Below, piece by piece: positions 36,973 through 48,171 of a DNA stretch of 64,000 nucleotides. The stretch lies in the NCBI RefSeq assembly GCF_001457455.1, contig NZ_LN831026.1, positions 2,232,001 through 2,296,000 of the forward strand, given 5' to 3'. The DNA comes from Corynebacterium diphtheriae (lineage in GTDB: Bacteria > Actinomycetota > Actinomycetes > Mycobacteriales > Mycobacteriaceae). Position 1 is the first letter of the stretch. Each line of letters begins with the position of its first letter. Under the pieces are notes generated by a model. The model made no database searches. It was not told where the DNA came from and saw only the letters and a list, made by a program, of their open reading frames with translations. The position numbers were made by a program, and so were the translations under genes.

Positions 36973-38550
36973 TTAGCCGGCGAACCACCCAGTCACAGCA
37001 GGAGCGATGTTCTGGTAGACGTGCTTGTGCTCTTGGTACTCCGCCAAACCGGTAGGGCCTAGCTCGCGACCGTTACCGGACTGCTTCATGCCACCCCACT
37101 CGGCCTGTGGCAGATAAGGGTGGAAGTCGTTGATCCAGATAGTGCCGTGGCGCAGCTTGCGGGCAACACGCTCAGCCTTTCCGGCATCCTGGGTCCACAC
37201 GGCACCAGCCAAACCGTATTCGGTGTCATTGGCAATGGCAATGGCTTCTTCCTCGGTACGGAAGGTTTCTACAGTCACGGTTGGACCGAATGCTTCATCG
37301 TGCACACAGTCCATGTCGCGGGTGCAGTTGTCGATGATCGTCGGCAAGTAGAAAGCGCCGGCCGCCAGATCGGTGTTTCCGGTAGCGTGCGATCCCTCAT
37401 TGTCGCTGGCATCGGCAACACGACCACCGGTGGTGATCGTAGCCCCTTGCTCCTTGGCGGCAACCACATACGCATCCACCTTGTCGCGGTGCTCAAGGGA
37501 GATCAATGGTCCAGTCTCCGCAGCGGTGTCGAGAGGACCGCCGAGCTTAATCTGGGCAGCGCGGCGAGTAAGTTCCTCCACAAAGCGATCATGGATGGAC
37601 TCTTCCACCACAATGCGCGAACCTGCCGAACAAACCTGGCCGGAGTGCACAAACGCACCGTTGAGAGCGTTATCCACAGCAGCATTAAAGTCGGCGTCCG
37701 CGAAGATCACGTTCGGGTTCTTACCGCCTAGCTCAAGAGCTACTCGCTTCACCGTTTCAGCTGCATTGCGCGCAATCAAACGACCGGTGACCAGACCACC
37801 GGTAAAGGACACCATGTCCACCAACGGGCTGGTAGACAACGGATTGCCACAGTGAGCACCAGCACCGGTAATCAAGTTAGCCACACCAGCTGGAACACCC
37901 GCACGCTCAAAGAGAGTCATCAACATCATGGCCGTATGCGGCGTAAGCTCCGCCTGCTTCAACACAAACGTATTACCAGCAGCCAGCGCCGGAGCCACCT
38001 TCCACGAAACCTGCAGCAACGGGTAATTCCATGGCGTAATCAAACCGCACACACCAACCGGTTCGACGTCGATACGCGAGCGAACATTCGGATCGCCCGG
38101 ATCAACCACGCGACCCGCCTCGTGCTGGGCGAGGGTGCCAAAGTAATCAAAAGCATTGGCAATGTCATCCATATCCAGCTCAGACTCCGCCAAGCGCTTA
38201 CCGGTATCAGCGGACTCCGCGCGCGCAAACTCATCCTTATGCTCACGCAGCAGCGCACCAACCTTGAGCAAAATCTTGCCACGCTCAACCGCAGGCACCG
38301 CCAACCACTCACCGCGATCAAACGTCTCACGCGCTACCGCAATCGCACGCTCAGTATCGCGCTCCCCCGCTTCCGACACAACACCCACCACGCTGCCGTC
38401 AGCAGGATTGGTAATCGTGCGCACCTCGCCACTATCGGCAGGCTGCCACGTTCCATTGATATATAAGGTGGCAGGCTTGTTGGAATCGCTAAAGCAGCCG
38501 GCAAGAAGCTCGGACTTCTGGGGATCAAATACTGCGTTCGATGTGGTCAT
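36973..38550 (-). CDS. betB: betaine aldehyde dehydrogenase
   Basis: A 525-residue NAD(P)-dependent aldehyde dehydrogenase. Catalytic Cys307 lies in SGQVCSAGS and the general base Glu273 in ALELGGKNPN; VGVCGLITPWNYP is the cofactor-side block. The VCSAG form and the neighbours betT and betA identify it as the enzyme oxidising betaine aldehyde to glycine betaine. The usual FTGS motif reads SFTGG here. It follows betT by 66 bp, with a weak terminator between. Confidence 0.88.
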   Translation of the reverse strand: MTTSNAVFDPQKSELLAGCFSDSNKPATLYINGTWQPADSGEVRTITNPADGSVVGVVSEAGERDTERAIAVARETFDRGEWLAVPAVERGKILLKVGALLREHKDEFARAESADTGKRLAESELDMDDIANAFDYFGTLAQHEAGRVVDPGDPNVRSRIDVEPVGVCGLITPWNYPLLQVSWKVAPALAAGNTFVLKQAELTPHTAMMLMTLFERAGVPAGVANLITGAGAHCGNPLSTSPLVDMVSFTGGLVTGRLIARNAAETVKRVALELGGKNPNVIFADADFNAAVDNALNGAFVHSGQVCSAGSRIVVEESIHDRFVEELTRRAAQIKLGGPLDTAAETGPLISLEHRDKVDAYVVAAKEQGATITTGGRVADASDNEGSHATGNTDLAAGAFYLPTIIDNCTRDMDCVHDEAFGPTVTVETFRTEEEAIAIANDTEYGLAGAVWTQDAGKAERVARKLRHGTIWINDFHPYLPQAEWGGMKQSGNGRELGPTGLAEYQEHKHVYQNIAPAVTGWFAG

Positions 38551-38589
38551 ATATATTTTCTCCTTTAATACTGTGTTGATTGTTTACCT

Positions 38590-38608
38590 AAAAAGTGCCC
38601 TAGCGGGC
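38590..38608 (-). terminator. short hairpin after betT
   Basis: On the minus strand GCCC-gcta-GGGC (38608-38597) is followed by AC and TTTTT (38594-38590), 9 bp after the betT stop. The stem is only four GC pairs, so it probably attenuates rather than blocks read-through to betB. Confidence 0.45.
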
Positions 38609-38616
38609 CCCCGATC

Positions 38617-40842
38617 TTAGGAGAACAACGGTGGAGTTGCACCATCGCTCAGATCCGAAGACCCCGGCAGATCACTATGCATGTGCAGGAATTCGAGGTG
38701 ACGCTCGTACAAATCCAGCACGTTGTCGATGAGCTGTTCCTGGGTATAGCCGTAGATGTCGTACCCCAAAGAACCGGTCAGGTCACACACCTCAAGGCGG
38801 TAGTAGGTTTCCTTCTCCGAGGCATTGGCCTTACGGGTGAACTGCGGCACGGGGTTACACACAGGGAAAAGCTGGTAGCGGAAGTTTTGTTCGGAACCCA
38901 TCTCCACGATCAGGTCCAAGCCCTCAACCGCCTGCGTCTTTGTAGTAACCAACCGCGCGTTGATTCCCTTGCGGCACAGCTCTTCAGCCACCTGCGTGAG
39001 CGCCGGCGTTGCCACATTGGTGATGTACGCCTGCGCCTTAGCAGCGCTCGGCCAAGTGTTGGCACGGCTAAGACGACGACGCCACGAAATAGAGTGTCCC
39101 TGCTGCTCACCGATGGTACTACGCCCCGACATGGCAGCATGGACCGACACCACGCGAGCGTCCTTTTGGGTTTGCTCCAATCGGAAACAGCGCACCAAAC
39201 CGGCCATGACCAAGTAGATCACGATGGTAAACGGCAGTCCCATCACCACGGTAGCCGACTGGACGGTGGCAATACCGTCGAGCTGCAGCATCACAATAGT
39301 GAGCGCACCGACAACCACAGCCCAGAAAATTCGGGACCATACTGGGCCGTCTTGACTGCTGTGGTGAGTGGTGGAGGTGAAGTTACTCATCACCAACGCA
39401 CCGGAGTCAGCAGAGGTAATGTACAGCAGCAGACCGATCATGGTGGCCAGTCCCACGAGGAAGATCGCACCTGGGTAGGTGGCCAGCAGATCGTAGAAGC
39501 CACGCTGGGGGTTAGCGGCAGCCTCGTGGCCAAAAGCATCGTCGCCGCCGCGCACGATGGCGAGTGCGGAGTTACCAAAGAAACTCATCCACAACACAAT
39601 GAACAGGAAGGGGATGCTCAAGGTGCCGAACACGAATTGGCGCAGGGTGCGACCGCGGGAAATACGGGCGAGGAACAGGCCCACGAATGGCGCCCAAGCC
39701 ACCCACCATGCCCAGAAGAATAGGGTCCATGCGCCCAACCATGCCTTGGTATGCTCCGGGTCGTCGGAAAACGCGTAGGTGTCCATGGTCATCCCCGGTA
39801 GGGAGGACACGTAGTCGCCGATGTTCATCACAAGACCGTCGAGCAAGAAGGCGGTTTTACCTGCGATGACCACGTAGATCATGAGGGCGATGGCGAGCAG
39901 CACGTTGATTTCGCTGAGCACTTTGATGCCCTTATCCACGCCGGATACCGCAGAAAGCGTTGCGACGGCCACCGATACCACCACAAGGATGATCTGCCAA
40001 GTAGGGCCTTCTTCTACCCCGAAGAGTACTTTCATACCGTAATTCAACTGCACCACGCCGATACCCAGCGAGGCAGCGATACCGAAGATGGTACCCAGCA
40101 TGGCAGCAATGTCTACGCAGTTACCCACCGCACCGTGAATGCGCTTGCCGATCAACGGATATAGTGCCGAGCGGATCGCCAGTGGCATGTTCAAGCGGTA
40201 GGCGTAGTAGCCGAAGGCCATGCCCATGAGGCAGTACAGCGCCCAGCCGGTCATGCCGTAGTGGAACAGTGCCCACACCACGGCTTGTTCCGCAGCCTCA
40301 CGCGTTTCACCCTGGCCAACAGGCGGACCATAGTACTGGGCCACTGGTTCTGCGACGGAGAAGAACATAAGATCCACGCCGATGCCGGCGGCAAACAGCA
40401 TGGCCGACCACGAGAAGAGTTTGAACTGTGGGCGGGAGTGATCGGGACCTAGGCGGATGCTGCCAGTTCTGGTGACGGCAACACCGATAACAAAGACGAT
40501 CACCACGGTGGCGGTGAGGATATAGAACCAACCTAGGTTGGTAGAGATCCACTCGGTGACAGCACCGAGTGCCGTGGCTGCTTTTTCACGGGCGAAGAAT
40601 GCCCAGAGGGTCAGCGCAATAATGCCCACTGCGGATGCGCCGAATACGGGCCAGTTGGTGGTGGGTTCGGGGATGTCATTTCCGCCTGCGGAACTCTCAC
40701 CGACAACTCCCCCCGCACCGGCTTTATATGAACCGACCAAAACTTTTGGCGCGGCTTCCTTTACCCCCTGCTTGTTACCCCCATGTGAGGTTGATGCGTC
40801 CACCGAGGACGCGTCACCATCTGTGTGAGCATCTTCTTTCAC
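38617..40842 (-). CDS. betT: BCCT-family choline transporter
   Basis: A 741-residue betaine/carnitine/choline transporter. About twelve helices span residues 65-565, with the BCCT signature around FFWAWWVAWAPFVGLFLARI. A hydrophilic N-terminal extension of about 60 residues and a C-terminal cytoplasmic domain of about 170 residues resemble E. coli BetT and the osmosensing tails of corynebacterial BetP/LcoP. The location between betB and betA favours choline as substrate; betaine uptake is the alternative. Confidence 0.88.
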   Translation of the reverse strand: MKEDAHTDGDASSVDASTSHGGNKQGVKEAAPKVLVGSYKAGAGGVVGESSAGGNDIPEPTTNWPVFGASAVGIIALTLWAFFAREKAATALGAVTEWISTNLGWFYILTATVVIVFVIGVAVTRTGSIRLGPDHSRPQFKLFSWSAMLFAAGIGVDLMFFSVAEPVAQYYGPPVGQGETREAAEQAVVWALFHYGMTGWALYCLMGMAFGYYAYRLNMPLAIRSALYPLIGKRIHGAVGNCVDIAAMLGTIFGIAASLGIGVVQLNYGMKVLFGVEEGPTWQIILVVVSVAVATLSAVSGVDKGIKVLSEINVLLAIALMIYVVIAGKTAFLLDGLVMNIGDYVSSLPGMTMDTYAFSDDPEHTKAWLGAWTLFFWAWWVAWAPFVGLFLARISRGRTLRQFVFGTLSIPFLFIVLWMSFFGNSALAIVRGGDDAFGHEAAANPQRGFYDLLATYPGAIFLVGLATMIGLLLYITSADSGALVMSNFTSTTHHSSQDGPVWSRIFWAVVVGALTIVMLQLDGIATVQSATVVMGLPFTIVIYLVMAGLVRCFRLEQTQKDARVVSVHAAMSGRSTIGEQQGHSISWRRRLSRANTWPSAAKAQAYITNVATPALTQVAEELCRKGINARLVTTKTQAVEGLDLIVEMGSEQNFRYQLFPVCNPVPQFTRKANASEKETYYRLEVCDLTGSLGYDIYGYTQEQLIDNVLDLYERHLEFLHMHSDLPGSSDLSDGATPPLFS

Positions 40843-41113
40843 GCCATGTCACCTCTTCTTATCGTCTACTCATCATCATTGCTGTTGCCGGAGTCAGTGT
40901 TTCGCCATGTGAGACAGCAGTTTTGACTCACTGGTTTTTTAGACAAAATTACGGTTTCTAAGTCGCATTTTTGCCTGTTTGCACCGTGTTCATTCTCCAT
41001 CACATCACTGTCGACACTACACAGCGCAGGACTTTTTGTGTGGCAGCAATCTCAACTCGCTGGCACACTGGATAAAAGAAGAAGCTGATAAATCTGAAAG
41101 GAAAAGGAGATAT
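40843..41113. promoter_or_regulatory. divergent betT/betA promoter region
   Basis: 271 bp between divergent starts. It should contain both promoters; no regulator gene of the BetI type is adjacent and no clear palindrome was seen. The longer upstream frame of betA (from 40979) crosses it but lacks a ribosome site. Confidence 0.4.
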
Positions 41114-42907
41114 ATGAGTCTACGAAACCGACTCCGCACCTCAATTTCTAAGCACGACACAGACGGCGAATTTATTCAAGATCGGACACGCGATGTGGTT
41201 ATCGTGGGTGGCGGTTCCGCCGGCTCCGTGCTCGCCAATCGCCTCTCCGAAGACCCCGACACAAGCGTGATGGTGCTGGAAGCCGGTCGCTCCGACTCCC
41301 TGTGGGACCTATTCATCCACATGCCCGCAGCATTCTCCTTCCCCATCGGCAACAAGTACTACGACTGGGCTTATGAGTCCGAGCCGGAACCACACATGAA
41401 CGGTCGCCGCATCTACCACGCCCGCGGCAAGGTTCTCGGTGGTTCTAGCTCCATCAACGGCATGATCTTCCAGCGCGGTAACCCTATGGATTACGAGAAG
41501 TGGGGCGCGTTGCCAGGCATGCAGAACTGGGACTTCAAGCACGTGCTGCCGTACTTCAATAAGATGGAAACCGCACTGGGTGCCGATGCTAACGATCCCC
41601 GTCGCGGCCACACCGGCCCACTGAAGCTCACCCGCGGTCCAGCTACCACCCCGCTGTTCCAGGCATTTTTCCGTTCCGTTCAAGAGGCCGGTTACAACCT
41701 GACTAACGACGTCAACGGTTACCGCCAAGAGGGATTCGCCCCCTTTGACCGCAACATCTTGAAGGGCAAGCGCCTTTCTGCTGCTCGTGCTTATTTGCAC
41801 CCAGTTATGGATCGCACCAACCTTGAGGTGCGCACTCGTGCGCTGACCACTCGGATTTTGTTCAACGAGGCTGGCACGCAGGCCACCGGTGTTGAGTATG
41901 AGTGGAAAGGCAAGAAGCGTCGTGTGATGGCCAAGAAGGTCATTTTGTGCGGTGGCGCCTTCAACACCCCACAGTTGTTGCAGGTCAGCGGCGTGGGCGA
42001 CCGTGAAGTGCTGGAAAAGGCCGGCGTTGACGTGGTCAAGCATCTGCCAGGTGTGGGCGCTAACTTGCAGGACCACTTGGAGGTGTACGTCCAGTACAAC
42101 GTGACCAAGCCGGTGTCGGTGCAGCCGAACTACAAGATGACGCGTCGTCCGTTTATCGGTTTGCAGTGGTTGCTGACCAAGAAGGGCCCTGTGGCTTCTT
42201 CCCACTTTGAGGCCGGCGGCTTCGCCCGTTCGAATGATGACGAAGCATACCCGAACTTAATGTTCCACTTCCTGCCGATGGCGATTCGTTACGACGGCAC
42301 CCAGCCGGAAGGCGACCACGGTTTCCAGTTCCACGTAGGCCCTATGTACTCCGATACCTTGGGCCATGTGCACATTACCTCGCCGGATCCTAAGGCCAAA
42401 CCAGAGATCATCTTTAATTACTTGGCCACTGAACAGGATCGTCGCGAGTGGGTAGAGGCCGTGCGCGTTTCACGTCGCCTCCTAGATACAGATGCGATGA
42501 AGGAATACACCGACGGCGAGATTTCACCCGGCGCGGACGTACAGACCGATGAGGAGATCTTGGAGTGGGTGCGTAACGACGCCGAAACTGCCCTGCACCC
42601 ATCGTGTACTGCGAAGATGGGCTCGGCTGACGACGCCATGGCGGTGGTCGATCCGGAGAACATGCAGGTTCACGGTATTGATGGCTTGTATGTGTGCGAT
42701 GCTTCCGCAATGCCGATTATTACTAACGGCAACATCTACGCACCTGTGATCATGATGGCGGAAAAGGCTGCCGATCTGATTAAGGGCATGAAGCCGCTGG
42801 CACCTATCGACGTTCCGTTCTACAAGGCTAAGCAGGGCATGCCGCTCTATGCCGAGGGCGAGAAGGTTCGCGATCACACGAAGGCTATTCCTGGCGCTGA
42901 CCACTAG
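41114..42907 (+). CDS. betA: choline dehydrogenase (GMC oxidoreductase)
   Basis: A 597-residue FAD enzyme oxidising choline to betaine aldehyde. The start at 41114 follows AAAAGGAGA and gives [10 protein letters not shown]; the frame 45 residues longer has no ribosome site. The FAD loop is [18 protein letters not shown] (about residues 27-44), the GMC signature [20 protein letters not shown] (about 105-125), and the C-terminal catalytic His lies in [10 protein letters not shown]. It is divergent from betT-betB, so the locus encodes uptake and two-step oxidation of choline to betaine. Confidence 0.93.
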
Positions 42908-42929
42908 CCTTCTGACATGGAACTCAGTG

Positions 42930-43083
42930 GCGCTGGTGGGCGTTGGTGGGCGCGCCACCCCCGCTCACCCCCGAAAAAGACGGCACTTCACACCAAATCC
43001 AGTCAAACGGCCGGTTTGGAAGCGATTCGGTGTGAAGTTCCGAGAAAAATCCTTCGAAATACCCCCGTTTAGGGGCTCTTCCG
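42930..43083 (-). repeat. dispersed hairpin repeat, copy B
   Basis: The reverse complement of 12271-12420 with about 13 differences. The stem arms around 42985-43000 and 43023-43039 keep pairing although both have changed (A-T to G-T), which suggests the fold matters. It fills the whole gap between convergent betA and glf and ends in GGCTCTTCCGG, the outer part of the ISL3 end, 10 bp from the glf stop. Confidence 0.85.
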
Positions 43084-43092
43084 GTTTAGCTG

Positions 43093-45062
<1,970 letters not shown>

Positions 45063-45070
<8 letters not shown>

Positions 45071-46088
45071 CTTGGTCCCCTAACCAGTCTCCCCTTGCGC
45101 GTTTAAGGATAATGGCTTTTATTACTTGAGCAACATCCCAAAGGCGGGCATCGTCAGAATTAAGAAGATCGGCGTACACAATCGCCTCTGGAATCTCTTT
45201 GACATCTATCGTATTCCAAAAAGCTCGTCGCAAAGTTATTGTTCCAGCTGGGTTTTTTACCAGTCTAAGTTCCTTGATCACTTTGGGTGAAAAGGTTTCT
45301 TCTCCTAGGTATAGCGAAGCAGATTGTCCATCAGAAATGTGGTCTGATACTGCGTTTTCGCTTGCCTTAACACCCAAATGTTCAAGGTTATATGGAGGCA
45401 GTTGTTGTGCTTTTCCGCGCAGCAACTCTAGATCTGCTCCCAGCCCTGTGGGATACGCACGGGCCCAAGCGCTAAGAAATAATTCCGCGTTGACTAGTCG
45501 GTGCCCGTCCATGGTTTCGGCAAGATAACCTGCTTTTTGGAAAATCTTGAGGGCGTTGCTTACGGTGCCTACGGAGACTCCCGAGTATCGGGCTATCACT
45601 CGAACTGGCTCCGACAGTAGCCATGGATACGTCAATATCATCGCGGCGACTTGGGCACGTCGCACGCTAAAAATCACTGCGGTTTTTTGGTGGGATCGCG
45701 CACTAGTAACAGCTTGCTGACCATAGATTTTAATCATCACGCCTGGCCATGAAATATCGCAATTGCCACGTGTGTCAGCTAATCCGATATTTCTTGCCGC
45801 AAGCCGCCGTCCTACTGTTCTAGTGGCGCATGGTATTAGTATGAGCGAATCTCTTTCTGGCAGGTGAAGATTCGCTATGTCATGCTGCCACGGAATGATC
45901 TGCATATTCCGTGTAACAAGGCTTTTCTCTTGTGAATCGACTACTTCAATTTCAGCTTTTGTCCGCTCCGATCCATCAAAACTGATGTTGGGGTTGGTAA
46001 ATCGCAGTGGAACATTTTTTTCTTTCCATAACTCGTTCCATTGCCCCGAGCGCATGAATATTTGCGAGCCAGTTCGCATAGTGGTCAT
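45063..46088 (-). CDS. AbiEi-family antitoxin (type IV toxin-antitoxin)
   Basis: A 341-residue protein with a central winged helix-turn-helix (residues about 140-200: RRAQVAAMILTYPWLLSEPV ... YSGVSVGTVSNALKIFQ ... GYL), as in the DNA-binding domain of the larger AbiEi-type antitoxins, preceded by a PGVMIKIYGQQAV segment that is common to them. It is intact, unlike the toxin gene it overlaps. Established knowledge of AbiE: the antitoxin represses its own promoter by binding inverted repeats and neutralises the toxin without stable complex formation. A 46-bp palindrome lies 14 bp before the start. Confidence 0.72.
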
Positions 46089-46101
46089 AAAGCAACCCTA
46101 C

Positions 46102-46147
46102 AGCACTGTTCAGGAATAGTGAACGTTCATTATTCCTGAACAGTGCT
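46102..46147. promoter_or_regulatory. 46-bp near-perfect palindrome, predicted operator of the abiE-like operon
   Basis: Two 23-bp arms meet at 46124/46125 without spacer: AGCACTGTTCAGGAATAGTG... against ...TATTCCTGAACAGTGCT, one mismatch in 23 pairs. Its position directly upstream of the antitoxin start and its arm length fit an autoregulatory site. It could also act as a terminator or cruciform. Confidence 0.7.
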
Positions 46148-46176
46148 TTTCATCGCCGCGGTACGATGATGTGCCC

Positions 46177-46400
46177 TCATGTTTTGACCTTCGCGTTGTA
46201 GATTTTTTCTACTCGTTCAACGGTGAGGTTTCGAGTGGTGCGCATGGCGTCGATAAGTTCGAGCACGTCTTGGGCGTGTCCGATGTCGAGCACCGAGGTG
46301 GGTTCGTCGAGAAGCAAAACGTCGGGTTGTTGCACGAAGGCTCGAGCGAGGACCACGCGTTGTGCCTGCCCGCCGAACAATGTCCGGCGGGGTTTCGCAA
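46177..46400 (-). pseudogene. ABC transporter ATPase fragment
   Basis: Only the C-terminal third remains: signature [14 protein letters not shown], Walker [13 protein letters not shown] and a short tail ending NAKVKT. The Walker A half is missing and the usual LSGGQ reads LFGGQ. The metal-chelate/manganese importer type (FecE/ZnuC) is a guess from the spacing. Probably debris at an IS3 insertion border. Confidence 0.6.
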
Positions 46401-46509
46401 TTATTACGGATTTTAACCCGTCTTATGCCGATAGTGTAAGACAGATTGCATGAAAACTGAAGTGCCCTAGGTTTTGTTCCGTTTGAGTAGATGGGAAAAT
46501 CCTCGAACA

Positions 46510-46924
46510 TGCCTAAGAAAATTTGACCAGGAAGCGAAGGATCGCGTGGTCCGCCTTGTGGAAGATCGCATCCTGGCGGAGAACATGTCCATGCAGGCAG
46601 CCTGCAAGATCGTGGCACCAAAGCTGGGCGTTTCGTGGCACACAGCGAGGCAATGAACGCAAGCCCGCTCGTCGCGAAGGACGTGTTGTGGAATCAATGC
46701 CCGAGGACCTTGCTGCTGAAAACGCACGGTTGCGTCGAGAAAATCAAAAGCTGCGGGACACCAACGAGTTGTTGAAAGCCGCCTCAGCTTTTTCACATCC
46801 GAACCAGACCCACAACGTTAAGAAACGATTCCGATTCATCGATGAGTATTGGAATCGTATCTGCATCGAGTTCATCTGCCAGAGATTGCATCCGTTAGCG
46901 TGGTGTATCTGTGACCCGCGGTAA
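46510..46924 (+). pseudogene. IS3-family transposase remnant
   Basis: ATG at 46510 begins MPKK then shifts (AAAATTTGA) into FDQEAKDRVVRLVEDRILAE, the IS3 OrfA start; TGG has become TGA after HTARQ, another shift follows, and the coiled-coil LAAENARLRRENQKLRDTNE ends in ASAF. A short OrfB start (FIDEYWNRICIEFICQRL) follows and decays. At least three lesions; no activity expected. Confidence 0.7.
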
Positions 46925-47283
46925 GCCTTGTGCCGGTGCATAACAAGGAGACCACCCGATCCCTGCCAACAAATCACCGACGATTCGAAAGAACTCATAC
47001 ACCACCTACGCGGACGTGCCCTATTTTTCCTGAATCAACTAGAGAGATAGCACTAGTCACTTAAGGAACTGAGCGTGTCACCCTTTTTCGACATGAGGAT
47101 CGTGCTTTCACAGTCCAACTTCTGGGGAGCAGTCCACCTAAGGTTCGGGTTGTGCTGCCTACCCGATAAGCGTCATGGCGCGATAGGCGATTTCCTCAAA
47201 TTCAAGACCGCGCCGCTTGGCTTCCGCTAGCTATTTGTATAGCGTCACGGAGTACTCCTGCTACTTGCAGCTGCCGCGCATAC
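46925..47283. other. gene-free debris between IS3 remnant and hicB
   Basis: About 360 bp without a supportable gene. A short minus-strand stretch around 47190-47235 reads AEAKRRGLEFEEIAYRAMT and looks like a worn piece of a coding region of unknown origin, ended by stops on both sides. Confidence 0.4.
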
Positions 47284-47676
47284 TTAGGCAGTGCTGGTTT
47301 CCGCTTTGAGTATTTGCCCCACCCTGCCGTAGGTGATGCCAAGAAGGTAGGCAATATCGCGGTAGTTGTACCCACTATCCGCTAGCCGCCGCGCATGCTG
47401 CGACATATTGGCAAGCTCGTGAGCTTCACGCTCGCGGATGGCGGCAAGCTGGTCGCGGGTAGCTTGAGCTTTCTGTTCCATCTCACCAACAAGGTCAAGA
47501 TGAACACTAGCTGTTTCGGGCGAATCGGTAAGCTCCGGGAAAAGGGCGAGAGCGTCACGGATTTCTTCTTGAATCTGGTCAAGACGACGCGCCTGAACGA
47601 TAACGCCAGGGTCTTCGACAAGCTGGGCAACCCACCAGTTCTCGCCGCGCTCAACACAGGCAGTAAACGTATTCAT
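47284..47676 (-). CDS. hicB: HicB-type antitoxin with helix-turn-helix
   Basis: A 130-residue protein. The N-terminal 50 residues have the HicB fold pattern (FTACVERGENWWVAQLVEDPG and the following helix QIQEEIRDALALF), and the C-terminus a helix-turn-helix (YRDIAYLLGITYGRVGQIL). It begins 3 bp after the toxin gene hicA, the toxin-first order typical for hicAB. It should bind HicA and repress the operon. Confidence 0.75.
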   Translation of the reverse strand: MNTFTACVERGENWWVAQLVEDPGVIVQARRLDQIQEEIRDALALFPELTDSPETASVHLDLVGEMEQKAQATRDQLAAIREREAHELANMSQHARRLADSGYNYRDIAYLLGITYGRVGQILKAETSTA

Positions 47677-47679
47677 GTC

Positions 47680-47874
47680 CTACTGTTCCATTCCGATTTG
47701 CTTGTAGATTTTACGAGCCATGAGATTGTCAATCTCCTTGTGGCGCCCCACGGTGGTGTACTTCTCGCCAACCCAGATTCGAGTATGGTTACCGCCCTCT
47801 ATAATCGTGAGCTTTTGACCTGTTCTTTTTGCAAAGTCGGCGATATTTTTAAGAATGTCTTTCCGCTTCGTCAC
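47680..47874 (-). CDS. hicA: HicA-type mRNA interferase toxin
   Basis: A 64-residue protein with the HicA dsRBD-like pattern: KDILKNIADFAKRTG, the catalytic His in EGGNHTRIWVG, and the closing RHKEIDNLMARKI. Starts with GTG; no ribosome site, but TATACT lies 6 nt upstream, consistent with a leaderless transcript. HicA toxins cleave mRNA and are neutralised by HicB, encoded next. Confidence 0.75.
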   Translation of the reverse strand: MTKRKDILKNIADFAKRTGQKLTIIEGGNHTRIWVGEKYTTVGRHKEIDNLMARKIYKQIGMEQ

Positions 47875-47903
47875 AACGATAGTATAGCAAATTAAACACT
47901 TTC

Positions 47904-47923
47904 AAGTATAGTCCGATATACTT
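47904..47923. promoter_or_regulatory. inverted repeat in the hicAB promoter
   Basis: AAGTATA and TATACTT separated by six bases, about 30 bp before the hicA start, where a HicB operator would be expected. Confidence 0.5.
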
Positions 47924-47954
47924 AATTCCGATTAGGCTGACCACTTCGGTTACT

Positions 47955-48027
47955 GCCGGTGGCAAATAAAACAGTAGCAATGCAAATAGCAACCGGTATA
48001 GCAATACCTATAGCAATAGGCATAGCA
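47955..48027 (+). repeat. short TAGCAAT-rich tandem tract
   Basis: Degenerate repeats of ATAGCAAT(A) (for example TATAGCAATACC then TATAGCAATAGGCATAGCA) lie just downstream of the serine-recombinase stub. The plus strand could encode a short hydrophobic peptide (MANKTVAMQIATGIAIPIAI), but that follows from the repeat and has no ribosome site. Confidence 0.4.
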
Positions 48028-48041
48028 GGGTGCGTCAGGCC

Positions 48042-48171
48042 TTATTGGTTGAGGTACTTATACAGTGTGGTGCGCCCAATACCGAGACGGCGAGCAACCT
48101 CTGCTTTCGAAATCCCCTCTTTCACCCACTCGCGCGCCTGCACTACTTGTTCCTCGTTGAGGACTTTTGCA
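48042..48171 (-). pseudogene. serine recombinase (resolvase/invertase) C-terminal fragment
   Basis: The minus strand reads AKVLNEEQVVQAREWVKEG, then KAEVARRLGIGRTTLYKYL before a TAA: the helix-turn-helix tail of resolvases of the Hin/Tn3 type. The catalytic N-terminal domain is gone; the fragment begins exactly at the left end of the IS6 element, which therefore probably removed it. Confidence 0.75.
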
